Positions 34,187 to 46,730 of a stretch of DNA of 64,000 nt are shown here, piece after piece. The stretch spans positions 620,001 to 684,000 of the forward strand of contig LUGG01000027.1 of assembly GCA_001683735.1 (NCBI GenBank). Direction: 5' to 3'. The position numbers were made by a program, and so were the translations under genes. How positions within the stretch are numbered: position 1 is the stretch's first letter; the number at the start of each line of letters is the position of its first letter. The notes below the pieces were generated by a model. The model ran no database searches and was not told where the DNA came from. It saw nothing but the letters and a program-made list of their open reading frames with translations. Source of the DNA: Grifola frondosa. Its lineage: Eukaryota > Basidiomycota > Agaricomycetes > Polyporales > Grifolaceae.

Positions 34187-35830
34187 TCATGCCCCCGGAC
34201 CCCTGCCTCTTCCTCTCCCCCTACCTCCGCTTCCACCTCTACTAGCAGCCCCGCCCTCACCCGCCTGTCCGGACTCAGCAGGAGCAGCGAGGGGAGCCGC
34301 TTCGCCTGGAACCGATCGCGGAAGGATCTTCGGCGCCGGCGCCTGTGCTTCGCGCTGCAAGATAGTCGGCGGCGCATGCACACGCTGTGCACCACGTCTG
34401 TCCTCCTTCGGCTTCGCGTCGGCACTGGCACCCCCACCCGCAGCGTCGCTCGCGGGCGCACGTTCTTTCTCCTTCTCCCCCTCGCGCCGTGCCTTGCGCT
34501 CTACGCCTGCGCCGCTGAGTGCCGCCTCGAACTGACGGGATGCTAGGCCAAGCATGGGGCGCGTGCGGCGTGCGGAGGGTTGTGCAGCGGCGGTAGAGGA
34601 TTCCGCGGTCGGGGCTGAGGCTGGGAGCTGAGTCGGAGTGGCAGCACGTTGGCTAACGGATGCAGTAGGTGCAGCGGTTGGTGGCGGCTGCGCCTGGCCC
34701 TTGGGATGGCGCTCACGAGGAGGTCTCGGGGCCTTAGGACCGGTGGGAGCAGTGGGAGGCTGGGGCTTAGGTACAGCTGCTTGAACAGGCTTGGCTGCGG
34801 GCTGCTGCACTAGAGGTGGTTGAGCGGCTTTCGCAGCAGCGGCCGCGCGTTTTGCAGCCTTCTTGCTCACTGGCGGCTCCGTGGGCTTAGGAGCGGGCGG
34901 AGGCGCGGCGCCCTTCTTCTTTCCGTCTTCTTTCCTTGCGGTAGCAGGGCCTGCGGTTGCGAGCTGGTCCTTGTAGTGCGCGTGGTTGCGGAGAATGGCC
35001 TCCTTGTCTTTCTGCGCGGATTTCTCGGCTTTGAGGGCCTCGAGCAGGGGGTGGTGGTGGGCTGAGGAGGCGGTTGTGCGGCCGCGACTGTCGAATGAGA
35101 GGACGGGGAGGTGAGAATGCAGCTAGATTGGGTCATGATTTTGAGACGTACCAAGGGTTTCTAGGGTGTCGGCGTCGAATGGTTTAGTGGATACTTCCTT
35201 GAGAGATTCCAAGAACGAGATATAGTCTTCATCTAAAGCATATGGTTGGATCACAGAAGGATGCATGTGTTCACTTACACTAACCTTTCTCAATGGTTCC
35301 CGCTCTGCTATCCAGTTTCTTCTTCTCGTTCGGGATCTTCTGAAAGGGTGCGAACTCCACTACGGCTACGGACTCGTTGCCTGACATCATGCATTAGGCT
35401 CACATGTTATCACAAGTTGTATGCTGTGCACCTGCTTTGTCCCGGAAGAGATGTCCATCGTATTCACGGCTGAAGGCCGCGAGTAGCTCCTCGTCTTTGA
35501 ACGCGATGTACGCCCGTGACGGTATATTCTCCTTGTTCAGCCTGACGCCATCATCTCTGCTTGAGCTACAGAGCTCCTACCTTGGGCACTGTCCACTCAC
35601 CGCTTCCTGAACTTCCCCTGACAGTACGCTTTCCATGTGGCTGTGTCGTCCGTAACCCACTTCTGCACGCTCTGCCAGAACACTTCTTCTGGAAGGTTGG
35701 GAGGCAGTCTGCGGACGACGGTCTTGAGGCGATCCGACTGCGCTTTCGGCCCAGACAACCTAGCTTTCTTCTCTTTGGGCTTGGGTTTCGCCGGTGACCC
35801 TGTCCCCTTCGCAGATCCTCCAGTAGACAT
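34187..35830 (-). CDS. UPF3: UPF3 (Smg-4/UPF3 family), nonsense-mediated mRNA decay factor
   Basis: Links exon-junction complexes or terminating ribosomes to UPF2/UPF1. Start at 35830: MSTGGSAKGTGSPAKPKPKE, then the Smg4/UPF3 RNP-like domain LKTVVRRLPPNLPEEVFWQS, LNKENIPSRAYIAFKDEELL, REYDGHLFRDKAGNESVAVV and EFAPFQKIPNEKKK. DEDYISFLESLKEV follows. The C-terminal half (34187-34900) is a low-complexity Ala/Pro/Lys-rich region ending in Gly/Arg repeats (GGRGRGRGRG), probably disordered and able to contact RNA. Five or six exons. Family usual length is met. Confidence 0.93.
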
Positions 35831-36143
35831 GGACGAAATGTAGATGTGCGCAGGTCTTGGAGACTCGCGATCGTGGCTTATGTGGTAGGATTCAGATGTA
35901 AGGCAATGACCAGATTTATGGTATGCTTCCGTGTAAGCAGCTGAATCGTGTAATGAAGAACAGGATATAGGAATTTGAAGGAGTCCAGTTGATGGAAGGT
36001 CAAGAGAGTATGTCAAGAGCAAGCCGCAGCCGGCGCCGCTGCTGTGTCGAAATTCACCAAAAAAGGAAATTATCCAGCGCTCTTTCTTCCGTTCTTGTGA
36101 TCACCTCAATTGTGGTTAATTAAGCATAAATAATGCTCTCTAG
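35831..36143. other. Intergenic UPF3/AADC
   Basis: Upstream region of UPF3 and 3' flank of the decarboxylase. Nothing else seen. Confidence 0.5.
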
Positions 36144-38249
36144 TTAAATAACGCCTTGGCTACTGTCGACTTTCAATTCCGAGTCCTTGAGCGCAATTAG
36201 TGCCTCCTCCTTGATGATCTCCCAAGCGATATCTATGTGCTCCACCGTCGTGCGCGTCGCGCCCACCGCAAACCGCACACAGAACATCCCATTGAGCACC
36301 GTCTGCGTCAGCAAGATATCCGAGCGTGCCGAGAGCCGCGCATAGAACGCGCGGTTCAGCATGTTCAACAGCTCCTCAGTGATAGGGGCTGAGTGGTCCC
36401 AGGATCCGCAGGGCACGAGGCGGAAGACGGTGAGCGCGAAGGACGGAGGCGTCACGATGGAGATGTCGGGGAAGTCGCGGAGGAGGGAGGCGAAGTACTC
36501 GTTCAATGCGATACCCTGCGACATCAGATCGATCGTTAGCAACGTAGAGCAGGCGCATCAGCGCTGGAGCATCACCTCGCGGATATGTTTCCTGAAGCCT
36601 TCGACGCCGTAACTGCGCAGGACAAACCAAACTTTCAGTGAGCGAAATCGTCTGCCGAGGCCCAGATGCCAGTTGCGGTAGTCGATGACAACACCTCATT
36701 CCAGAAAAACCAATGAATGGAAGTTTCCGTGACATAAAAAAAGGACACACCTGCGATGTGTTGTTGGGACCTCAGGATCTCCGGCGTGACATCTAACGCA
36801 TCCGTCAGGTGTTTCCTGTTCCGCACCCATAACATCGACGCATCAAAGTTGATCAATCCCCACTGCAGGACTGTCGTACACGTCGGATCGTACTAGAATG
36901 AGGCAATTCCAACATACCTTGTGGAAATTTGTGCCAAATGAAGTGGCGAATTTGTTGATGTCCTCCAATCGCGCAGTGCCACGATACTCAGGGCAGGCCA
37001 TCGTCACGCCCGCCCAGGCGGCATCGACGTGGAGCCACACGGAAGGATACTCCTTCACTATCCACCTTTCTATCAGCTACCACGAAAATCGAATATTAAT
37101 TGATTTCGCACGCACATACTTCGCCGATCTCGCCCAGGCGATCAACAGCACCCGAGGACGTCGTTCCCACAGTGGCAACTACGCAAGGAGATGATAAATG
37201 TCAAAATTGGTACATTCCTACAAGACGTTCGCTGTGGCAACGCACTGATAATGAACGGCCGCTTCCCCTTCCCCACATCGGTCTCCAACGTCGTCCTCAA
37301 CGCCTCCCCTCGCAGCGCAAAGTCGTCTTCTGCCTTGACATCTATAATGCGGACTTCTAGCCCGAGCACTAGGCCTGCTTTCACTCCGAGCGAATGGGTT
37401 TGCGAAGTCGTATAAATGACGAGCTCCTCCAGCTTCGCGTCCGGATGCTGTCGCATGTACAGCGAGCGCGCGGCGACGCAGACAACAATGCAGGCTTCGG
37501 ACGCGGTCGTCTATAGGATGGTGCCGAACATCAAGTGTCACCGATGAATTTAACAGACGATACAGGTGTATAGAGCACACCTGAATGACCCCGCCTCCTT
37601 CTGCAGAGCTGTTCATAAAGTGGTCGCCCAGTCCAAGAGTTTCGCCGCCCAGTCCATCACGACCATCTCCAGCTCTGTGCATGCTGGGCTGCTCGTCCAC
37701 TGATAATGCGTCACCGCCAACGATCGTCATATGAGATGGGACACGGACACCAAACAATGGCAGACTCTTACGTTGAATCCCGGATTGCTCGCGCTGGTCG
37801 CGTAGAGCTCGCCGAGCATTCCCTCAAAAGTACATGCTGTTGGAAAGTATGCGAAGAACTTGGGGTGCTGCCAGTGCGTCAAGCCTTGTCGATCCTGCTG
37901 TAAGAACATAACCTGAATCGCGTGTTGTATAACGTGCCTGGTATGATAAACTTCTGATAATCATCTGCTATGAGTCCGAAGTCCTCTCCCTGTTCTGGCG
38001 CACTAGCTACGCAATTACATGAGAAATGGTGATAGATAAATGGAATTGGATGTCTCACTGGAAGCGCATTTACCAAGATACCCAGGCTGCACCTGGGCCA
38101 CGACCGGTAACTTCTGGAGAGAATAGTAATAGTCGCATATTCTATCAATCGCCTGATAGCCAGCTTTGCGAAACCTCACAGCAACAGTGCATTAGCCCCC
38201 TTGTCCATAACGAGAAGAAGGGCAAGCACACTTACCCCTCAATATCCAT
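36144..38249 (-). CDS. Aromatic-L-amino-acid decarboxylase (group II, PLP-dependent)
   Basis: Would decarboxylate tryptophan, tyrosine, DOPA or phenylalanine to the amine; substrate not predictable. A 14-nt first exon (MDIEG start at 38249) joins [20 protein letters not shown], then [47 protein letters not shown] and [17 protein letters not shown]. Cofactor region: [22 protein letters not shown]...[22 protein letters not shown], and the PLP lysine (codon 36918-36920) in [19 protein letters not shown]; the usual NPHK is NFHK here. The C-terminal domain has [18 protein letters not shown] and ends DSSQGVI. About nine introns, intact. An MCT-like transporter follows upstream in the same orientation. 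Confidence 0.92.
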
Positions 38250-38899
38250 ATGCGAACTCGTTCAAAAGAACGTGGTGGTTTCGAATGAAGCGAATATTGT
38301 GATCGAGATAAACTACAGGTATCTCTCGATACAGTTTATCTTCAACATGAGAAGTGGTCTGGGCCTCCACCGGAAGGCGCCAAGTTCCTGGCGCCCGAAA
38401 TCTAAAAACTCACTCCGAAAGATTCACTACTACATGCGACGAAGCCGACTGTCTTATATGGCATTACATGCTATAAATTGGTAGGTTGGAACTTCTGAGC
38501 AGTTTCTTGCGGCGTACTCATCGATCTTGATCGACGCGATCGCTGCAAAGATTGATCCCATTTCTTCCCGAGCACCTCGATGCTCGAAGCCGCGCTATTT
38601 TCGTTAGTCTGGCTCGGTTAGCGTGTCCCATCACGACATAATGCTCGAATTAGAAACCATAATTAATGGACTTGAGCATACCAAATGCCTGGCAAGATGA
38701 TGAAGGCTACGCAGCTCTCTACTTATATATCTCAAAGCTGCGATGGAAGGCGGGAATCTTCCCCAGCCAACATGTGCTGGACGAATCTCAGCATATACAC
38801 ACTCTACTGACGACAACTGGCTGGACTGAACTGCTAATATCGTATAGGGGAGCAAGTGTGACGCCATCCTCAGGAGCCCTATTCACAAGAAATGCGCAC
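38250..38899. other. Intergenic AADC / MCT transporter
   Basis: Presumed promoter of the decarboxylase. Open stretches are not recognisable. Confidence 0.45.
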
Positions 38900-40777
38900 T
38901 CAAACACGCTGCCTGCCCTTCCGCCTCGCCACAAGATACCGTACTACGATCCAAAGCGCAGCCGCTCCAAACATCTCCACCTGGACCAACCACGATTTAT
39001 CACAATCAGCGATACAATTTGAAGAGAGAGAAAGAGAGAATACGCACCCCACAAAAGACGATGAGTCTGAACCACCGGAAACCGGGATTGAGCAACGCGC
39101 CGGCGATAGGGTTACCAATGAGGAGCCCAAACGCGGTCACGAAGAAGCCGACGCCGATTCGGATCCTGCAGCGAATGAACGATGCGAAAATTCCATTAGG
39201 GGAAGAGATGCGTACCCGACTTCTGAAAGGTCATTTGAAAGCGATGCGAGCGCTACAGGCAGCAACGACGCAACTGAATATTTGACACAGAGTGCGATTG
39301 GTCAAAAACGAGTTCAGAGGGAACGTTTGGAGGACGTACATCCGCCGGAGATGAACCCGTATAGAATGGTGAACAAAATTACGCCGGCGGTGTTGGTCGC
39401 GCCGAACAAGACGAACACCAGCCCCGCGCTGATCACGGAGACGTAACAGATCACATTGAAAGGGCCCACATGGTCTGCCGCGTAATTGAGGACGATACGG
39501 CCAAAAATGGAGGCAGCGTTCATGATCGCAAGCTGTTCAACAAAGCAACTCAATTATTGGAGGTAATGCGGCATGTTCCAGAACGCACGGAATAAAACGC
39601 GAGACTCGGGGACAGTCCGTGCAGGCTGACAAACAGCTGAATGTAGAAATCTGTGAAAGCTCAGCAGATAATCAGGTCGGACATAATAGAGCAGCTGACA
39701 AGGGATATATAGACCGAGTACGGCCAGAAATCCCCTGGCAGATATCAATTTTGTCATTAGAATGCTTCCGAGCAGCCTGACCTCAGGGAGAAGCATACCC
39801 CACATTCGTAAGCCAATATGGCCCATCGTTGAGCACCTGCTTAAGGCTCTTCTTTGGGCCTGCAGCCGCTGCAGCGCCCTTGATATGAGTCGAACGCGTT
39901 GTCATGGATAAATTCGCTATAACAAGAAGACCAAGAGTGAGAAACGCGGAAGCGCGCACACCCCATGCAAAGCCGACTCGGCCGTTTATGAGCTTGTTGA
40001 GCATAATCGGATACACGACACCGCCGCAAGAGCTGCCTGTACAAGACATAAGCTCAGCAACAGCTTGAGAGTATACGCTGAATAGATTGAAGTGCGCACC
40101 GGCATTCAAAATTCCCATCGCCAGGGCGCGTTTTTTTCGCCAATGGTGCGCTTGCACAGATACTACGCCAACGTAAATCAAGCCGGAACCGAGACCGACA
40201 CCAAGTCCTTGAGAGAGGAAGAGCTGATAATACTTTGTCGTATCGGCTAGAGAGAGCATGAACATCCTACAAAGCCGAAGTCACCCGAACAACGCAGGAA
40301 TATGTCACAGCTCGAATAGGATCTAAAAATGCAAAGACTGACGAGAAGACAAGGAGAAGCATGCCGCCAATTTGCAGATGATGGAAGTAGCCCGCATCAA
40401 AGAGTTTACCGCTAGGAAGACCCATTAGGAAGATGAGGCAGAGCTGCACGGAGCCAATCCAGCTGATGTTGGATGCCGACGAAGTACCCTCCAGCGTGTA
40501 GAAAGCCTGGTAGACGCCGAAGGAGTTCGCAGCGCCGAACGTACAGAATCCAACAAGAGACCTAGGATAGATGAAGTGGGTATTAGAATATATTTGAACA
40601 ACAATTCGAAACTCACCCTCCTAGCACGGTCAACCACGCCCTGATACCACCGTCCATGGGCAGTTGGGTATCGGAGGAGGATCCAACTGTAACCGACTCG
40701 TTTGTCTTCTCCTCACCCATTGGTGGCGTTTCGCTCTCCGGCAAGACAGTCTCCTTTGGTTCGGGCGACCGATCCAT
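38900..40777 (-). CDS. Major facilitator superfamily transporter, monocarboxylate-porter (MCT) type
   Basis: The start at 40777 gives a hydrophilic Glu/Pro/Ser head (MDRSPEPKETVLPESETPPM) and then DGGIRAWLTVLGG, the D-G-G-x-x-A-W entry motif of fungal MCT-like proteins. Membrane segments follow: VGFCTFGAANSFGVYQAFY, SNISWIGSVQLCLIFLMGLP, LFLSQGLGVGLGSGLIYVGV, QAHHWRKKRALAMGI (loop between TM4 and TM5), VGFAWGVRASAFLTLGLLVI, FGRIVLNYAADHVGPFN, GLVFVLFGATNTAGVILFT, FFVTAFGLLIGNPIAGALL, and the end ALWIVVRYLVARRKGRQRV. Twelve-TM plan, about eight introns. Substrates of fungal members are largely unknown; pairing with AADC suggests but does not prove an amine or acid cargo. Confidence 0.88.
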
Positions 40778-42312
40778 CGCGTCGTAAGGAGAGCGGGAGG
40801 GGGATGGGTGAGAGAGTATGATTAATGCCGAATATTTGCTATGGTGGCAGGTGACGCATGCGAGTCGGGCGTGGATTCAGTGTGGTCCGTGGGCGTCGGC
40901 GGGTCTACAGAAGATCGCTTCCATAGATCGAAGATTAGAACAGTTACAATTCGGTTACGTCGACAATAACCGCACATAAAGTAAGTAGCACCGCCCGAGA
41001 GTGTTGGATCTATGTGAAAGATTCGCATATTTTGTTGCGAGACGGCTGGCATGGACACGAGCTCTGCATAACAGTCTGTAACAGCAAGTTGTTATTTTCT
41101 TTTTAGAAGATTTGTTTACTTACTTAATATTGATTAATCGTCAATTTTAATATTTAACTAGTTACATGCAGTGATGCCACATAACAATTGTTCGAGATGT
41201 GAAGGCCCCGAATATTTTTGTGTGAGATCATTCTTTGATAAGGAAATTTTAGACGACCGATGAGTACAGGATGCTTTTCATATTGAGCACGAGTGCTACC
41301 CCTATCTTTTATCATGCAAGAGAGCTAATTCTGAGCCATCCCGGAGACCTCGCGAGTCGTGACACCGGGGCCCGGGCTTGCAGCTGTGCAGTCCAAATTG
41401 TGCACTCGAAGTGTCCCAATGCATGGATATGTGATGCTCTTCCCCTTTCGCAAATATCATCGACAATCGATCAACCGCCGGTCTCATGACTGTACAGAAA
41501 TGCCGCACACGGATCCGCGGCTCCTTCATCATGCCAGACGTACTGCGATAGAAGGAAGACACGATGTCTTGCATATTCCATCAGGTTCTCCTAGACGCGT
41601 GGCAGCTGTGATATGTAATCTCATGACCACTCCGTCTGAGACCGCAGAGTTAAGCCGTCTCGTACTTCGTGGCGTCGGCGACCGTTTTCACTGCTTGGAA
41701 ACGGCCAGTATTGAACGTAGCATGTAGTGTACTGGGGGTTCAGAAAGATAGCCGAATTAGCCGAGCGGTTTTCAATCTGTTTCCGGAGCTCCAATCGGCC
41801 TCGGCATGATCTCGGCATCTTGCGGAAAGTCATTTTAGCTTTCGACAGTTCGACGTCTGCCCCTAAGGCCTCTTGTCAAAAGATATCGCCTGTCGCATGT
41901 ACATGTCAATACTTTCGCAGACGCATGAAAAAAATGCGTCGGCTAATGGATGGAACATTACCACGGCGCCCTCGCTGTCAGTTTACTCATCGAGCTGACT
42001 AAAAGGTGCAAATTGCATCGAACTCCTATATACGATGCTAGTAGAGATTCTGACGAGTTCAAGCCTGCGCGCAGGTGGCGTTGACCTCGTACAGAACAGA
42101 CACACGAACTGCTCAAATTAATGTGGCGGCCGCGCTATCTCGCTCGATCGGTGATCGGAGCATGATCGAACTGGAACAGAGTTCGTTTATATAAGCGCTT
42201 ATAAGCGACTCGTTATCGGCTACTGGCATGCCACTCGCAATAAAATTACAGTATACCAACGTCCTGATAATCTTACGTCGCGTAATTTAAGCAACGACAT
42301 TCAAATTCGAAC
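40778..42312. other. Gene-free stretch of 1.5 kb
   Basis: No recognisable gene, repeat or transposon relic on either strand. A TATATAAG word at 42188 is followed by the palindrome ATAAGCGCTTAT (42191-42202), but no gene follows on the plus strand. Confidence 0.4.
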
Positions 42313-43561
42313 TCAAAGCTTACTTCCCTTCATTCCCTGGCCTACGTTCACCGCCACCGGCACGACCACCATCACGGTATTCACAACAGCAAGACAGCGC
42401 TGCGTCTCTTTCCAGTCCGCCTGCTCCTCGCCCTCGCCAATATCCGATGGCGCAGTCCACACCTCGACGCGGGTATCGTGCCGCGCTTGCGGGTCGTTCG
42501 CAAACGATCCGGTAGAGAATAAGGCTACTGTGCGTGGGGAATGGTCCTTGCTCGATGCAGGCGGGATAGGGGACTTGAATTCGATTGTGAGCGTCGTGGT
42601 AGCAAACCACCTTCGCGCAGGTCAGAGAAGGTATCAGCGAGCTGTGGATTTAGTCTCTGTCTGGTAAAGTACATACGATTTTCGAATTTCCTCCACGCTA
42701 CTCCCCATCGACTCGACTAGCCCCATGGCCGTATCCGCCAGGAAGGGGATCATCGACGGCCGCAGAGGTCCGTGATCTGTAGTTAGCATGAGGTACGTGC
42801 CCCACTGCATGCCCTCGGCATCGGACTTGGAACGTGCGACGTAAACGGGGTCGTGCGCATCGACGACGTGTTTGTTGCGCCGCCAGGAGCGCGTCTCGGG
42901 TATGTCTTGGCACTTGGATGGGTGCGTTTGCATAGGGATGCGGCGCGCCTTTGGGTGTGGGGGCTCGAGGGTGAGGACGCGCGAAGAGGCAGGGGCGGAT
43001 GGGAGGGGCACGAGGGTGCCGAAGATCATGTGCGTTGTGATCATGGTTTTGTCCTGTTGTGGTTGTTTCTGTTAGCATTGTATGTCAAAACGGTGGAGGA
43101 GGGAGAATGCGCACGTTCTGAACGAGGTCTACGAGCAGGTTTGTGAAGTCCCGGCCGATTTTGAGGACGCGGACGTGGACCTCCACCGGGGCGCGTCGAG
43201 TCGCTACACGCAGGAAATGGACGGCAATGTGGATGGGATCACGGTGGTTCGTAGATGATTGATGATGGATGGCGGCTTCGAGCATGAGGCCAACGCTATA
43301 TCCTTCGCAATAATTAAAGACATTCAAAATCATAGATCGAGAAGTAAGATAAGAAGTTTTTCTTACCTCCTTGGGGTGCCCTTCATTGTAGCGTCGTCGT
43401 CGTAGCATCCTGAGGTCTAGATTGTGGGATGAGGGATGTACTCACTGCATAACAACCCAATCTTTGTCAATAGATGCAGAATACTTGGCAACTTTGTCTT
43501 TTCCCGAAGCATTTTGTGCTTCGAGTTGAGAGACGACCAGAGCTTCAGAGAGTGGTGCCAT
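42313..43561 (-). CDS. Thioesterase-like (hot-dog fold) protein
   Basis: The start at 43561 gives MAPLSEALVVSQLEAQNASG and SIDKDWVVM. After introns comes GYSVGLMLEAAIHHQ, the helix of a hot-dog domain, then HRDPIHIAVHFLRVATRRAP and VRVLKIGRDFTNLLVDLVQN, TMITTHMIFGTLVPLPSAP (first domain end), GTYLMLTTDHGPLRPSMIPF (second half, resembling the acyl-binding region) and WFATTTLTIEFKSPIPPA, ending at 42313. The double hot-dog plan matches basidiomycete 'thioesterase-like superfamily' proteins related to TesB/acyl-CoA thioesterases. A cytosolic acyl-thioester hydrolase role is a family guess; no catalytic residue was verified. Confidence 0.78.
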
Positions 43562-44610
43562 TGTCTATACAGCTTGCAAAGAGCGAACAAGTAATGGGAG
43601 TTTCAAGCAGGTCGAGTGGAAGGCTCTAGGAAATGCAAGGCACAGTGCAGGGCTCTGGGAAGCCTACCGGATCGCATGTGGGTCCTTTAAGCAGTCGTGC
43701 GACCGTCGTCGATGGATTCGGACCGTTACCTTCCATTTTAGGATGGAAGTAGATATTTCTGCAGGCAAGTTCGTCGGCACGTTCGGCTCAGCTTCGTAGT
43801 ACTCTTGGCTGAACTTTAATAGGTGCGCCGCCGAACCAGAGAAGATAAAGCTGTGGCAAAAAAATGCCGGAGTTATGTCGGAGGCCGCAAATATTGACGC
43901 CACAAAGACCATTAAAGACGATGTACATGTTTGGCTTCAGTGGCGTGCACAGTCAACGTAAGTACTTGTGAACTACTTTCTACTTCAAGATAGTGCTTCA
44001 CACGTTCCACGTTCTGATTTTGATCAATTCAATGCTTCAACAAAAATGCTTGCCTCAAGTGCCTGGAAGGACGTATCAAGCTGATTATTAGAACATCTAT
44101 CATTCGTGATGGCCGTTCTGAATCAAGGGATTCGCGTCTCTGATAGAATTTAGGTAGGCCATTGCGCAAAGGCCGTGTACACAGGAGACGGCAGAAGATT
44201 CTCAGGCACTTCACATGTTTGTCATATTTGAATTCATATTGTGACAGTTCCAAACGAGTATGCCACACATCTAAATGTAAGTCGCATAGCCTTATCCACG
44301 CAGCATGATTGGTTCACGCCCTTTATTGGCGCATATTTTATCTATTTTACGACTAAAGTCTCACAATATGACGCCAAATATGCAGAACTCTAAAATGATC
44401 TGCCGTCTCCCGTGGTAGTTACACATCAAAGACTGTCACGGGGCGACAACTCTCCCCCGATATGGGCGCACTGAAGACTTCTGCAATCACATACAGTTTG
44501 CGACACGGATCAATCATAATTTTTCGAAGCTGCAGTGAGTTGGGTTATAAGACTCATGGCAACTGACCGCGTTAATCCTCGCTGCCGAATCACCTCTGCA
44601 AAGTGCCATC
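43562..44610. other. Intergenic, about 1 kb, no gene recognised
   Basis: Presumed head-to-head promoters of the thioesterase-like and DUF6534 genes. A minus-strand open stretch at 43664-43912 (about 80 codons) is not recognisable. Confidence 0.4.
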
Positions 44611-46730
44611 ATGGGTGTGATTGAAGACCTCCTAGGCTCTGTTTTGATAGGAATATTTTTTGCATGCATGTGAATATGTTATATTCCCGATTGCCGTATC
44701 AGCATACTGATTACCCTCTACGACGATGCAGCCTCTACGGAGTCACAACTTTGCAGGCCTTCATGTATATGCAGACATACCCAGATGATTCTCGTCTCGT
44801 TAAATATCTGGTCAGTGAAGTATACTTTCGTGATAGATCTGGCATGACTCACCACTGTATATACACAGGTTGCAACTATTTGGTGAGATTCCACGCTCAC
44901 AGGCAGTTGATCGTGCATGACCTCGTCTATAGGGTACTGGAGACCCTCCATACAGGCTTTTGCATGCAATTCATATATGCGTATGTCATCTGGAACTTCG
45001 GTAACGCGGACTTCGTGGGGGGAATATACTGGTGAGTGAGTGAGTTATAATTATGAGGTCAATTCTCATATAGAATGCTGTTGTTAGGAGTGGCGGTGTG
45101 AGTATTTCCGTACTACTTGAAGACGAGCCGGTTAACACATGAACGCACCGCCAGATAACCGTAATCTTGGGCGTAAGTCTCATCAGAAGTCTTGCTCCCC
45201 AGTTCAGAAATTGAATTGGGTGTTGTTTACCAGGTCCTCATTCAAGTGACTGTGCAGTGGTCTGTCTCATCCTTCATGCTTCTTTCATCAACGCTCATAT
45301 CGTGCTCGCTTATCCCAGCTTCTACATCAGGCGCGTTTGGGTCTGTGAGTATGCCATTCCTATATGCTCCAAGCACCCTTGAACTGTCAGATAGTGAGCA
45401 ATCACTCTTTCACCTTTACCATACCTCTTGTGAGTGGCTCCTGCATGTCTCAATACCGTCTTGGTATCCTGAATTTCGACGATTGAGGCATTCCTTGTGC
45501 TTTGTCGCTTTGGTATGAACCCATCGCTGTCGAATCTGCTAGTTACTGATAGATCATCACCGATGTTCGATTAGGTTTTGGGATAGGTACGCTTCTCCCG
45601 CTTTAATAACAATGTATATTGAGCTCAAAGGGGACGTAGCTACAACAACTTTCAGGTATGCCACCGCATCCATTCTTTTTGGTCACATTTGTGAGTAAGC
45701 TGTCTTGGACAGTTATCTACTTCCCGAGTGGATTACGTTCCGTTCCAAGACAGGGCCACTGGTAATGCCGATTTATTCATTTGAAATACGAGAAGAAATG
45801 ACAGATGCATAAATATTGGCAGGTCACGCTCAGTGTTGGCATAGGGTCGTCTGCCTGCATAGATGTGATCGTGGCGTCTGTGATGATCTACTATCTCAAA
45901 CGTGGACGGTCGGGTTTGACGAGGTGCGATTGTATTGTCCGAGCTTGACCCTCCTGCTAGCGCTTATCGTCTAGTGCAGATCAGATAATATGCTCGTGTG
46001 GCTCAGCGTGTATACCATAAACACGGGCGCTCTTACGAGGTATGTTTTCACTATCACACATGCAAACGTTATCCCGTGTTGCGAATTTGACCGCTTTTGA
46101 TAGCGTTTTCTCCGTGCTTACCGTCATCATGGTATGATCGATCGATCGATTCTGCTTAGTGGCGTTTCTGACTTGATGCCAATATTGTAGTTCGCGGTAC
46201 AGAAGGAGAGCCTGGTCTTCCTGGCGTTGGTCGAGATGCAAAGCAAATGTGAGTACTATAGCACCAACATATATTTTTGGAGTGAAAACGAGCTATTTCC
46301 GTCTTCAACAGTATATGCGAACTCGTTCCTCGGGAGGTACGAGCCAAATTTATTATTAAGCTCTCGATTCGATACTCATACAGCTATATCCAGCCTGAAC
46401 GCACGTCAGCACATCCGCAATAAGCTTAGCGAGAACTCAGTATATCCTACGATCGAGCTCTCGAGCAGGTCGCAGTTCAAGACAACTGTCCCGGTACCGT
46501 GGCCCACAGCCTATATCTAATCTGACACCAGAGTCTTCCTAACCTCGTGCATGTTTTAGTCTCGAGTGGAAATCCTGCAGGAGACCGTCATAACGGGAGA
46601 TACACTTAGTACTAGCGGAACTGACATAGTAAGTACAAACATATTGCCATATCCCACTCATCAGATATCCGCTTATGCGTTGCAGCCATCGGATCACTCT
46701 ATCAAGAAACCGCGTGGGCAGTTCGTGTGA
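44611..46730 (+). CDS. DUF6534-type multi-pass membrane protein (copy 1)
   Basis: Function unknown; the family is expanded in Agaricomycetes and has six or seven membrane segments. The start at 44611 gives MGVIEDLLGSVLIGIFFAC, then LYGVTTLQAFMYMQTYPDDS, VATIW, LETLHTGFCMQFIYAYVIWN, FGNADFVGGIYW, and micro-exons of 10 and 18 nt coding SGG and ITVILG. Then come VLIQVTVHFYIRRVW, VRLGFGI, SDNMLVWLSVYTINTGALTR (the family hallmark region near 45980-46040), TVIM, VQKESLVFLALVEMQSK and LYANSFLGSLNARQHIRNKL. The tail is hydrophilic and ends KKPRGQFV. At least a dozen introns. A second copy lies at 62.6 kb. Confidence 0.8.

Noticed and set aside
34155..34535. Plus-strand Pro/Ala/Ser-rich open frame
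   Set aside because: Shadow of the low-complexity C-terminus of UPF3.
41745..41830. tRNA-like opening (TAGCCGAGCGGT) resembling a Ser/Leu tRNA D-arm
   Set aside because: No matching T-arm (GGTTCRA) or acceptor pairing follows at the right distance.
46136..46151. Short GATC tandem (ATCGATCGATCGATC)
   Set aside because: Only three to four units inside an intron of the DUF6534 gene; no sign of function.
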